In this document: positions 9,388 to 17,457 of the stretch, piece after piece
How positions within the stretch are numbered: position 1 is the first letter of the stretch
Layout: the number at the start of each line of letters is the position of its first letter
Source of the DNA: JBGPGW01 sp046349515
Lineage (GTDB): Bacteria > Pseudomonadota > Alphaproteobacteria > CADEGL01
Length of the DNA: 64,000 bases
Direction: 5' to 3'
NCBI GenBank assembly: GCA_046349515.1
Contig: JAXMCE010000012.1
Location: 1 to 64,000 of the forward strand
Position numbers and translations under genes: made by a program
Notes under the pieces: generated by a model
What the model saw: the letters and a program-made list of their open reading frames with translations, nothing else
Told to the model about the DNA's origin: nothing
Database searches by the model: none

Positions 9388-11699
9388 CCGATGCCGCGAC
9401 GATGCCGTTGCCCGGCGTCAACATTCCCGAGTTCCGTCAAGTCGGCAAGCCGCTCCCGCGCACCGACGCGCCCGGCAAGACTTTCGGACGCACGGTCTAT
9501 GCGGGCGACATCGTCATGCCCAACATGCTGCACGCGAAAGTCCTGCGCAGCACGGCGGCGAGCCTCAGGATCAAGGCGGTCGACGCGAGCCGCGCGCGCG
9601 CGCTCCCGGGTGTGCATGCGGTCCTGACCGCGTGGGATCTTCCGGACCGGCTGGTTCAGACCGACATTCCCGGACAGACCGGCCAGAGGAGCCTCAACGC
9701 CGCCCAGCCGATTCTCGCCAAGGACCGCGTGCGGTTCAGCGGCGAAGCTTTGGCGCTCGTTGCCGCGGAATCCTTGGCGATCGCCGAGGCCGCGCTCCGG
9801 CTGATCGATGTCCAATCGGAGCCTTATCCAGGGGTCTATGATCCCTTCGATGCGATGAAGGCCAATGCGCCCGTCGTCTTCGGCGACGACAACGTCATCA
9901 AGACCTACAAGATCCGCAAGGGCGACGTGGCGAAGGGTTTCGCCGAGGCGGATGTCATCGTCGAGAACACTTACACCACCCAGGTCCAGGAACAGGCCTT
10001 CCTCGAGCCCGAGGCCGGCATCGCCTGGGTCGACGAGAACGAGGTGGTCAACATCCGCGTCTCGACGCAGGTGGTCGAACATTTCCGGGCGGTGGCCGAC
10101 GCTCTCGGCGTCCCGCACAACCGCGTTCAGGTGAAGTCGATGTTCGTCGGGGGCGGCTTCGGCGGGAAGGAGAACATCACCGTCGAGCTCTACCTGGCCC
10201 TTCTCGCCCGTGCCACGCGGCGGCCCGTCCGCCTCGTCTTCACGCGCGAGGAGTCGTTCGTCGCGCACGGCAAGCGTCATCCCTTCACGATCCGCCACCG
10301 GACCGGCGTGAAGCGCGATGGGACGATCGTCGCGGCCGAGGTCGACCTCACGAGCGATGCCGGGGCCTACGCGACGCTGAGCCCCTACATCCTCCTCTAC
10401 GCGACCGTCGCGGCGATGGGGCCGTATCGGATCCCGAACCTCAAATACGACTCCCGCACCGTCGCGACCAACAACCAGCCGAACGACGCCTTCCGCGGTT
10501 TCGGAACGATGCAGGCTTGCGTCGCGCATGAGCAGCAGATGGACGAGATCGCAAAAGCCTTGAAGCTCGACCCGATCGAGCTGCGCCGCCGCAATTTCAT
10601 CCGGCGCGGCGAGCAGAATTCGACCGGGCAGACGATCGAGAGCGAAGTGTGGTCAAGCCGCTGTGTCGAGGCGGCATGGGACGCGCTCGGTGCCGGCGCC
10701 CCCAACCGTGGCCCGGTCAAGGTCGGGCGCGGCGTCGCCTGCTACCAGCAAAGTTACGGCCGGATTTCCTGGTTTCGTGACACCTGCGAAGCGTGGGTTG
10801 GCATCGAGCTCGACGGTACGGTGATCGTGCGCACGGCGGTGACGGATATTGGGGCCGGGCAATCCTCGGCTGTGGCGCAAATCGCCGCCGAGGTTCTGGG
10901 CGTGCCCTTGAAGCAGGTCGTGACATATTTCGGCGACACGGCCCTCAACCCGCTTGCCGGTACCTCGACGGCGAGCCGTGCCCTGTTCATGACCGGCAAC
11001 GCGGTCAAGCTCGCCGCGACGGCGGTGCGGGACAATCTTCTCGGCCGGGCGGCCAAGCATTTCAGCCTGCCGGCGGAGTCCCTCGATATCGCCAATTCGA
11101 CGGTGTTCGTCGTGGGCGACCCGAATCGTGCGTTGCCTTTGCCGGAACTCGCCAAGCTTTGCGCAACCGAGGGGATCCATCGCAACAATCTGGCGATCTT
11201 CCGCGCGCCCACCAGCACGGGCCTCGATCCCGAGACGGGCCAGGGCCGGGTCTTCGCCGACTTCACCTATGGCGCCCACGCGGCCGAGGTCGAAGTCGAC
11301 ATCGAGACAGGCGAGGTCACCGTGCTCAAGAGCGTCGGCGCCCATGATGTGGGCCAGGCAATCAACAGGGCCGCGGTCGAAGGCCAAATCGAGGGTAGCG
11401 CCCTCATGGGGCAGGGCTTCGCGCTGAGCGAAGAGATGAAGTTCAAGGAAGGCCGCGCGCTCACCGCTTCCTTGAGCGAGTACCTGGTGCCGACGGCCGA
11501 AGATGCGCCCGAGATCAAGGCGATCGTCTTCGAATCGCGAAGCGGATTCGGGCCTTTCGGCGCCAAGGGTATCGGTGAACCGGCCTATGCGCCGGTTGCC
11601 GCCGCGATCGCCAATGCCGTCGCCGATGCGATCGGCGTGCGCATCCATGACCTCCCCATCACGCCAGAGAAGGTCGTGCGCGCCCTTCGCGCGAGATAG
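9384..11699 (+). CDS. Molybdenum hydroxylase large subunit (xanthine dehydrogenase family)
   Basis: This 771-residue protein is the molybdopterin-cytosine-dinucleotide type catalytic subunit. Motifs include VGGGFGGKE (about residues 255-263), AFRGFGT (about 370) and KGIGEPA near the C-terminus. The Glu in KGIGEPA aligns with the catalytic base of the family. AFRGFGT replaces the AYRCSFR loop that marks form I CO dehydrogenase, so this is not a CO oxidiser. Such enzymes hydroxylate N-heterocycles or aldehydes. No maturation gene (XdhC/CoxI/MobA type) lies nearby. Start at 9384 is fixed by the 4-nt overlap. Confidence 0.93.
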   Translation: MTDAATMPLPGVNIPEFRQVGKPLPRTDAPGKTFGRTVYAGDIVMPNMLHAKVLRSTAASLRIKAVDASRARALPGVHAVLTAWDLPDRLVQTDIPGQTGQRSLNAAQPILAKDRVRFSGEALALVAAESLAIAEAALRLIDVQSEPYPGVYDPFDAMKANAPVVFGDDNVIKTYKIRKGDVAKGFAEADVIVENTYTTQVQEQAFLEPEAGIAWVDENEVVNIRVSTQVVEHFRAVADALGVPHNRVQVKSMFVGGGFGGKENITVELYLALLARATRRPVRLVFTREESFVAHGKRHPFTIRHRTGVKRDGTIVAAEVDLTSDAGAYATLSPYILLYATVAAMGPYRIPNLKYDSRTVATNNQPNDAFRGFGTMQACVAHEQQMDEIAKALKLDPIELRRRNFIRRGEQNSTGQTIESEVWSSRCVEAAWDALGAGAPNRGPVKVGRGVACYQQSYGRISWFRDTCEAWVGIELDGTVIVRTAVTDIGAGQSSAVAQIAAEVLGVPLKQVVTYFGDTALNPLAGTSTASRALFMTGNAVKLAATAVRDNLLGRAAKHFSLPAESLDIANSTVFVVGDPNRALPLPELAKLCATEGIHRNNLAIFRAPTSTGLDPETGQGRVFADFTYGAHAAEVEVDIETGEVTVLKSVGAHDVGQAINRAAVEGQIEGSALMGQGFALSEEMKFKEGRALTASLSEYLVPTAEDAPEIKAIVFESRSGFGPFGAKGIGEPAYAPVAAAIANAVADAIGVRIHDLPITPEKVVRALRAR

Positions 11700-12226
11700 T
11701 GAGGCGCGAAAGCCGTGAGGCCATCGTTCTGGCCCTCATTCGGCCCCACATATGACGACCAATCGCACCCTGCTTTTCGGGTGGTATTCTTCCGACTCGT
11801 CAGCCTGATTCCGAAGGTCGCCAGGGTCGCGAGGGGTGCCGAAAAGAGCTTGAGTTCCAGGCCATTCGGAAACAGGGGTCGAGCGCCAACGTCAAACGTT
11901 GGCTTTCCACGAGATCTCCTCGTCGTTTCGCGTCCGCGCAACCGGTATTGGTAGCAGCCTCGCTGCTTTCCGTCGGCGGGGCTGTTCGCTTCCGGAAAGT
12001 GCCGGAATGCCGGTAGCGCCGCACTTGATGCTGAGACGTCAGTTGCCCGCACCGCAAGTGCAGCGCGCACCGCCGTGGTTCCAAGGCGGGCCGGCCGCCC
12101 CGAACAATCTCTCCAAACACCCATCGAGATAGCACCCACGGACAGACAGTTCGCCCGCATGTTGACCACCCGAAGCCAGTGGCCAACAATTCCTCGAAGC
12201 ACGCCAAGGGCCATGGAGGTGGTCGG
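11700..12226. other. Gene-poor intergenic region with one inverted repeat
   Basis: About 530 nt separate the molybdenum hydroxylase operon from the ring-cleavage cluster. Open frames here are short, arginine-rich and unlike any family I know. One perfect inverted repeat is visible, GCCAACGT-CAA-ACGTTGGC (11885-11903), followed by TTTCC, possibly a weak terminator or a binding site. The stretch may be a degenerate repeat or decayed gene, but no homology is evident by eye. Confidence 0.5.
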
Positions 12227-13183
12227 ATGCAACCGGAAGCGGCCGGACGTCAGCCTCTTTTTGCTGTCCGTCGCCTGGGACACGTGAATCTTTTCGTCGC
12301 CGATATCGACCGGTCGGTTTCGTTCTATCAAGACGTGATCGGGCTTGGGGTCGCTTGGCGGAGGAGCAACATGCGCACCGGATTCCTCAGCAACGGCAAC
12401 AGCCATCACGATATCGGGCTGATTGATCTGCACGGGCCGCTCGGCGAGACCCCGACACCCGCCCTCAATCACCTCGCTTTCGAGCTCGAGACTCAAGTCG
12501 ATCTTGTCGACGGCTACCGGCGCGGCCTGTCGTCAGGCTTCGACTTCACGGCGATGTATGATCACGAAATATCCCATTCCCTCTATTACAAGAATCCCGA
12601 TGGCGATTTGATCGAGGTCTATGCCGACACCGACGTCAATTGGCAGGAGCGGCTCGTCAATCCGATCAAGCCCAGTCTCGACAAGTGGGTTCCCGGCGCG
12701 ACACCTCCTTCGACGCGGCCGCACTACACGCAGAACCCGGTCTTCCAGCGTCACGACCATGCGATCTTCCACGCCACGAAGGTGACCCACGCGGTGCTCA
12801 TGGTCGCCGATGTGGCGGCGACGGCGGAGCATTACCAACGAGTTCTCGGCCTTCGGCCGGTGTGGCGGCGCGGAGATGGGCGCGCGGTTAGTCTCGGCGG
12901 CAGCTGCGGGGCACGTGATGTCACGTTGGTCGAGGCGGACGGCCGTTGTGGCCGGGGCTTGCATCATTTCGGCTTCGCCGCTTGGAGCGAGGCGGACCTC
13001 AAGGCGTCGGTCGGTCGAGCGAAACGCGATGGACTCGCGATCGAATCCGAAATCGACAGCGAGTGGCGGCATAGTGTTATGTTGAAAGATCCCGATGGCT
13101 TCGTCGTTCAACTCTACGCGGACCGAAAGCCTCTGGATATCGAGATGGGGCTGCCATCCGAGATGATGATCCATCTCGTCTGA
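12227..13183 (+). CDS. Two-domain VOC / extradiol dioxygenase-like protein
   Basis: This 318-residue protein has two vicinal-oxygen-chelate modules, as in catechol 2,3-dioxygenases that cleave aromatic diols next to the hydroxyls. The N-terminal module keeps a His-His-Glu metal set (GHVNLFV, NHLAFEL, LIEVYAD). The C-terminal module has His and His but Gln in place of Glu (VVQLYAD). I start at the ATG at 12227 because GGAGG (12215-12219) lies 7 nt upstream; a GTG at 12179 has no such site. It heads a cluster with a Rieske oxygenase, hydrolase and RidA protein, which supports ring cleavage. Confidence 0.85.
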   Translation: MQPEAAGRQPLFAVRRLGHVNLFVADIDRSVSFYQDVIGLGVAWRRSNMRTGFLSNGNSHHDIGLIDLHGPLGETPTPALNHLAFELETQVDLVDGYRRGLSSGFDFTAMYDHEISHSLYYKNPDGDLIEVYADTDVNWQERLVNPIKPSLDKWVPGATPPSTRPHYTQNPVFQRHDHAIFHATKVTHAVLMVADVAATAEHYQRVLGLRPVWRRGDGRAVSLGGSCGARDVTLVEADGRCGRGLHHFGFAAWSEADLKASVGRAKRDGLAIESEIDSEWRHSVMLKDPDGFVVQLYADRKPLDIEMGLPSEMMIHLV

Positions 13184-13222
13184 TTGACGGCGCGTTTACT
13201 CTTGGAGAAGAGAAAACAGACG

Positions 13223-14374
13223 ATGGCGGACAACAGTACGTCGCTCAAGCGACGGTTCGATCCCGATCCCGAAAAATCCTACACGCTGCCGGGCTCCTAC
13301 TACTTCGATCCATCGATCTTCGATGCCGAAAAGAAGAACATTTTCTACAAGACATGGCAGTTCGCCGGGTACGGTCGCGATCTCGTCGAGATGGGCGACT
13401 ATGTCACCTGTCGGATCATCGACCAGCCCATACTGATCGTAAGGGACAAGAAGCGGCAGCTGCGCGCCTTCTACAATGTCTGCTCCCATCGAGGGCACAT
13501 CCTCCTCGAAGGCAAGGGGCGCGCGCGGGCCATTCGCTGTCCATTCCATGCCTGGACCTATCGGCTCGATGGCACGCTCTCAGCCGCCCCCTATGCGGAC
13601 AAGGTTCACGGCTTCGACTTCGAGCAGTTCTGCCTGCCCGAAGTGCGGGTCGAAGAATTCGCCAACATGGTGTTCGTCAATCTCGACGACAACGCAGAGT
13701 CCCTCAAGAGCCAGGCACAGGAATTAGAGCGGGAATTCCGTCACGCTCTGCCGGAATTCGACAAGCTCGTCTTCGCGCGCCGCGACGAATATCACCTCAA
13801 GTGCAATTGGAAATTCATCTTCGACGGACTCGAGTGCTATCACTGCCCCTATATCCATCCCCAGGCGATGGGGAAGAAGGATTCGCTGTTCTCGACAGCC
13901 TTCGACTCCCATGAAAGCACATTCCATTCGACACATATCGCGCGGGGCAATCGCGAGCTGATCGAGAAAAATCCAGAGAAGCTTCCCTATACGATCAAGC
14001 CCGGCGATCTCGTCGACGACCATATCTGGTATTTGTGGCCGAACATGATCTTCATCGCCAATCCGGGGCAGGCGAATTTCCACGTCACGCACGCCATGCC
14101 CACGGGCGCCGAGACGAGCTATCGGTTCGTCGACCATTTCTTTCTGAACGATCCGCCGAGTGACGTGAACATCGCGCAAATGGACGGGCATCGCGACGTG
14201 CTGGCACCGCAGGATCGCGAAGCCATGGAGAGGCAGCAGCTCGGCGTTCACGCCCTCGGCTATCGGCAAGGGCGTCTCATGGTGGACAAGGAGCGCTCCT
14301 GGTGGAGCGAGCACGGCGTTCATCACTTCAACAATCTTGTCTGGCAGGCGCTGAACGGGAATCGCTATGACTAG
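13223..14374 (+). CDS. Rieske non-haem iron oxygenase, alpha subunit
   Basis: This 383-residue ring-hydroxylating oxygenase has the Rieske 2Fe-2S ligands Cys87, His89, Cys106 and His109 (CSHRGH and CPFHAW). The catalytic mononuclear iron site includes His207 and His212 in the CYHCPYIHP segment. Such enzymes use O2 and reductant to hydroxylate aromatic rings or demethylate. No dedicated ferredoxin or reductase gene is adjacent, and no beta subunit is seen, so it belongs to the alpha-only type or uses a shared partner. The start at 13223 gives a normal N-terminus; GGAGAAGAG lies slightly far upstream. Confidence 0.93.
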   Translation: MADNSTSLKRRFDPDPEKSYTLPGSYYFDPSIFDAEKKNIFYKTWQFAGYGRDLVEMGDYVTCRIIDQPILIVRDKKRQLRAFYNVCSHRGHILLEGKGRARAIRCPFHAWTYRLDGTLSAAPYADKVHGFDFEQFCLPEVRVEEFANMVFVNLDDNAESLKSQAQELEREFRHALPEFDKLVFARRDEYHLKCNWKFIFDGLECYHCPYIHPQAMGKKDSLFSTAFDSHESTFHSTHIARGNRELIEKNPEKLPYTIKPGDLVDDHIWYLWPNMIFIANPGQANFHVTHAMPTGAETSYRFVDHFFLNDPPSDVNIAQMDGHRDVLAPQDREAMERQQLGVHALGYRQGRLMVDKERSWWSEHGVHHFNNLVWQALNGNRYD

Positions 14375-14398
14375 CCTGTTCGGCGGATACCCGGGACG

Positions 14399-15250
14399 AT
14401 GCAAGCGCAATTCATCGACGTAAACGGCGTTCGCACGCGCCTCTTGCGGAGCGGCGCGGAGGGTGTCGCCGTTCTTCTCGCCCACGGTCTTGGCGTGTCG
14501 GCGGACATGTGGGTCCGAATCATCGACGAGTTGGCACTCCGTTACCAAGTCGTCGCGCCCGATATGCTGGGGCACGGCTTCACCGCGTGGGCGCCCGATC
14601 TCGCGCTCCATCCCGAAGCCTATCTTGGCGACCATCTGGCAGAGGTGATGGGCCATCTCGGCCATCAAGACTATTTCGTCGTCGGGAGTTCGCTTGGCGG
14701 AATCGTGGCGGCACACCTCTTCCGCCGCCATGGCGCCAAAGTCCGCGGTCTCGTGCTGATCGGCACCGACGCGATGTTCGGTCCGACCCGTAGTCTTGAT
14801 CCGTCCGTGCTGACGCAGGCCGCGCGAAATGCGGGGAAGGCCTTTGACGATCCAACTTGGGAAAACTGCTTGCGGCGCCTGCAGAACATCTGCGTCGTCC
14901 CCGATACGCCCCTCGATGATGTCGCGCTCGTGCAGATGACGATTTACGCCCAGCCCGACAGACACGCGGCGTATCAGGAACTTTGCGGCCAGTTGATTCG
15001 CAGCATCGAAAACGGAAGCGCCGCGCTTGCGCCCGAGGAGATTGGGGTCCCCACCCTGATCGTCTGTGGGCGGCAGGACATCCGCGCCCGGATCGAACTC
15101 ATCCGTGACAACTACCGGCGGATTCCAGGGGCGAGATTGGTCGAGCTCGATCCCTGCGGACACTTGCCACATCTCGAGGCGCCGGCGGCCCTTTTGCGGG
15201 TGCTTCGCGAGTTCCTCGATGGGCATGTCGCCGCGATGCCCGGCGGATGA
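14399..15250 (+). CDS. Alpha/beta hydrolase, meta-cleavage-product hydrolase type
   Basis: This 283-residue protein has the alpha/beta hydrolase fold with the oxyanion HGLG segment near residue 30. The nucleophile elbow GSSLGG holds the Ser (residue 98). The family Asp lies in CGRQDIRA and the catalytic His in CGHLPHLE. Its N-terminal form (VNGVRTRLLRSG) and its place after extradiol and Rieske oxygenases suggest C-C hydrolysis of a ring-fission product. An esterase role cannot be excluded. It follows the Rieske gene by 24 nt in the same direction. Confidence 0.88.
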   Translation: MQAQFIDVNGVRTRLLRSGAEGVAVLLAHGLGVSADMWVRIIDELALRYQVVAPDMLGHGFTAWAPDLALHPEAYLGDHLAEVMGHLGHQDYFVVGSSLGGIVAAHLFRRHGAKVRGLVLIGTDAMFGPTRSLDPSVLTQAARNAGKAFDDPTWENCLRRLQNICVVPDTPLDDVALVQMTIYAQPDRHAAYQELCGQLIRSIENGSAALAPEEIGVPTLIVCGRQDIRARIELIRDNYRRIPGARLVELDPCGHLPHLEAPAALLRVLREFLDGHVAAMPGG

Positions 15251-15302
15251 GACAATGAGAAAGCCGACTACCCGCGCGCGACAGGGGGCCTGATCCCTCG
15301 AG

Positions 15303-15398
15303 CTGAAGCGGTTCGTCGCCGGCGAGCTCTATGACGGGGCCGTCAAATCCGTTCGGAACGAGAGACGTCATTCCATGGGACAAGAACCGAAGGCAAGA
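15303..15398 (+). pseudogene. Possible aldehyde dehydrogenase N-terminal remnant
   Basis: Between the hydrolase and RidA genes, frame reading from 15303 gives LKRFVAGELYDGAVKS, which resembles the first residues of aldehyde dehydrogenases of the semialdehyde type. It then loses similarity and reaches a stop near 15401. A semialdehyde dehydrogenase would be expected in a meta-cleavage pathway. The resemblance is short, so this is a weak call. Confidence 0.25.
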
Positions 15399-15400
15399 TC

Positions 15401-15796
15401 ATGAACAAGATATCCGTCAATCCAAAGACTCTTGCGGGTCCGGTCGGACCTTTTGATCGCGCGGTCCGGATCGGGCCGTGGCTTTTCATTTCCGGGACCT
15501 CTGCGCTGACGCATTTGTCCGGCGATTTCTTCGAGCGGCCCATCCCTCCGGGCATCGAAGAACAGGCGCGGCTCACCTTTCAGAATATCGCGAACGTATG
15601 TACCGAGGCCGGCTACACGCTCGATGACGTTTACCAGATCCGCTACACGATCAAGGACCGCCGGGACATCCGGAAGGTTCATGCCGTCATTCGAGAATTC
15701 CTTCCGAACCGCGGCTTCATATCCAGCGCGTATGAGGGCGAATTGCTGCGGCCGGAGATGCTCATCGAGGTCGAGGCCAATGCCTATAAAGCCTAG
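15401..15796 (+). CDS. RidA-family protein (2-aminomuconate deaminase-like)
   Basis: This 131-residue protein belongs to the RidA/YjgF/UK114 superfamily. Segments WLFISGTSAL and the C-terminal MLIEVEANAYK match the fold. RidA proteins hydrolyse reactive enamines or imines to ketones plus ammonia, and some family members act as 2-aminomuconate deaminases in ring cleavage of aminophenols. Its position after Rieske, extradiol and hydrolase genes favours a deaminase role in the same pathway. The conserved substrate-binding Arg in this region is replaced (LLRPEMLIEVEA), so activity on the usual imines is not assured. Confidence 0.85.
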   Translation: MNKISVNPKTLAGPVGPFDRAVRIGPWLFISGTSALTHLSGDFFERPIPPGIEEQARLTFQNIANVCTEAGYTLDDVYQIRYTIKDRRDIRKVHAVIREFLPNRGFISSAYEGELLRPEMLIEVEANAYKA

Positions 15797-15838
15797 CGTG
15801 GCCTTGACGAATGAGCGCCGGTGCCCAACCTCTCGACC

Positions 15839-16639
15839 TCACATGTTGACCGCGAAGTCGAGCCGGTAGCGGTCGATCGGCATGATGCCAGCGGCTTTCG
15901 CGCCGTCGATCGCGAGCCCGACACCGCTGATGAAGGCCGATTCGTCCGAACCGAGGAACACGGCGGCCTGCGCGACATCGTCGGCCGATCCGTAGCGCGC
16001 GGCCGGGCAGGTCGCGAGGATCGCCGGTAGACGGGCCCGCCGTTCCTCCTCGGTCTTCGCGGGCCCCCAGAGCATCGGCGTCTCGATGGGACCGGGACAG
16101 ATCGCGTTGACGCGGATGTTCTGGTGCGCGTAGGTCACGGCCAGGCCTTTCGTCAGGCCCATGACCGCGTGCTTGGACGCGCTGTAGACGGGATCGCTTG
16201 CCCGGGCCAGCAAGCCGCCGCTCGACGACATGTTGATGATCGAGCCCCCGCCGCGCTTGAGGAAATAGGGGATGGCGAGCTTGCAGCCGAGGAAGACGCC
16301 CTTAACGTTGATCGCGAACAGTCGGTCGAAGTCCTCGTCCGATACGTCCGTGATGGGCTTGGGCATGCCGATGCCGGCGTTGTTGAAGACGATGTCGACC
16401 CCGCCCCAGCGCTGGGCCGCCGAATCGAGAAGGCGTGCGACATCGCCCGCCTTGGTCACGTCCGTTTGGAGGACGACCGCCTCGCCGCCGCCCTGTTCGA
16501 TGTCCTTCGCCACGGAAGCGGCATCTGCGGTGTCGCCCAAGGCGACCTTGGCTCCCTCGCGGGCGAAGCGAATGGCGGAAGCCCGGCCGATGCCGCGGGC
16601 CGCTCCCGTGATGACGGCAATCTTGTTCTTGAGGCGCAT
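15839..16639 (-). CDS. Short-chain dehydrogenase/reductase
   Basis: This 266-residue classical SDR has TGAARGIG near residue 12, NNAG and YSASK. The C-terminus FISGVGLAIDGAKAAG is typical, followed by a 13-residue extension. The start at 16639 follows a strong site AAGGAGG 7 nt upstream, so the longer open frame is not used. It converges on the RidA gene 42 nt away. Likely an NAD-dependent alcohol dehydrogenase or 3-oxoacyl-type reductase; substrate unknown. Confidence 0.92.
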   Translation of the reverse strand: MRLKNKIAVITGAARGIGRASAIRFAREGAKVALGDTADAASVAKDIEQGGGEAVVLQTDVTKAGDVARLLDSAAQRWGGVDIVFNNAGIGMPKPITDVSDEDFDRLFAINVKGVFLGCKLAIPYFLKRGGGSIINMSSSGGLLARASDPVYSASKHAVMGLTKGLAVTYAHQNIRVNAICPGPIETPMLWGPAKTEEERRARLPAILATCPAARYGSADDVAQAAVFLGSDESAFISGVGLAIDGAKAAGIMPIDRYRLDFAVNM

Positions 16640-16923
16640 GGTGGTTCCTCCTTCTGGGACTCGTGTCGCGATCGGGAAACGGCCGGCCTGTGCCGCCATG
16701 AATGGCTGGAACGGGGTCGGGACGAGGCGATCTCGCCCCGATTATCGGGGGCTTTCCCGGGCGGTGGAATAGGGCCATCGCGCGCGTCTCGTGATGCGAC
16801 AGCGATAGAGCATCGCTATCGAGTCGGTAGGCAAACGGCATTTCAATCGCGAGCCGCGCTCGGCCATGGTCGGGGAAGCACGGATGGCGTCGCTATCGCG
16901 CCAAGAACCCATAGGAGGATTCC
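16640..16923. promoter_or_regulatory. Divergent intergenic region with two inverted repeats
   Basis: The 284 nt between the divergent SDR and DUF302 genes contain CCCCGA-TTA-TCGGGG (16736-16750) and AGCGAT-AGAGC-ATCGCT (16801-16817), both perfect. They could be operators or hairpins in a leader. No regulator gene is adjacent, so the binding factor is unknown. Confidence 0.35.
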
Positions 16924-17412
16924 ATGCGCCTCATCGGACTTTTCCTCGTCCTCGCTCTCGCCTTGGGCATTGCCATGGATCCGGGAGCGGATGCCCGGGC
17001 CGCGACGCCGAGCATCGGCAAAGACGGCATCGTCATGGTCAAGAGCGCCTATCCCATGGCGGAGACCATCGCCCGCCTGAAGCAGGACATTGCCGGCAAG
17101 GGCATCATGTTCTTCGCCGAGATCGACCAGTCAAAGCTGGCCGGCGACGCGGGCATCGCTCTCCGTCCCTCGACATTGCTGATCTTCGGCAATCCGCCGC
17201 TCGGAGGACAATTCCTCACCGCAAATCCGATCGCGGGCATCGACTGGCCCGTTCGCCTTCTCGTGTACGAAGACGCCAACCGTGACGTCTGGACAGCCTA
17301 TACGGACTTCGGCTACATCGCCGACCGCCACGGCATCGCCAATCGCGACGACCAGTTCAAGATGGCATCGGCTGTGATTGCCTCCATCACCTCGAGCGTT
17401 GCCGCCAAATGA
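16924..17412 (+). CDS. DUF302 domain protein, exported
   Basis: This 162-residue protein has a signal peptide (MRLIGLFLVLALALGIAM, cleavage after ADARA or nearby) and one DUF302 domain. The domain is marked by FFAEIDQSKLAGDAGI, LLIFGNPPLGG and LLVYEDANRDVWTAYTD. DUF302 proteins are small beta-alpha-beta domains of unclear function, often periplasmic and linked to stress or haem and metal contexts. AGGAGG is 4-5 nt before the ATG. The gene converges on the ABC membrane domain gene at 17458. Confidence 0.9.
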   Translation: MRLIGLFLVLALALGIAMDPGADARAATPSIGKDGIVMVKSAYPMAETIARLKQDIAGKGIMFFAEIDQSKLAGDAGIALRPSTLLIFGNPPLGGQFLTANPIAGIDWPVRLLVYEDANRDVWTAYTDFGYIADRHGIANRDDQFKMASAVIASITSSVAAK

Positions 17413-17457
17413 GCGCATGAACACGCTGCCCTCCGGCGTCGCCCATGCGGACGGAGC

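Noticed and set aside
9384..11699. Aerobic CO dehydrogenase (coxL)
   Set aside because: The active-site loop is AFRGFGT, not AYRCSFR, so CO oxidation is not supported.
11585..12496. 303-codon minus-strand frame in the 11700-12226 region
   Set aside because: It overlaps coxL and the VOC gene and the free middle part has no recognisable protein family, although a decayed repeat cannot be excluded.
13724..15226. 500-codon antisense open frame across Rieske and hydrolase genes
   Set aside because: It spans two recognisable plus-strand genes and shows no family features.
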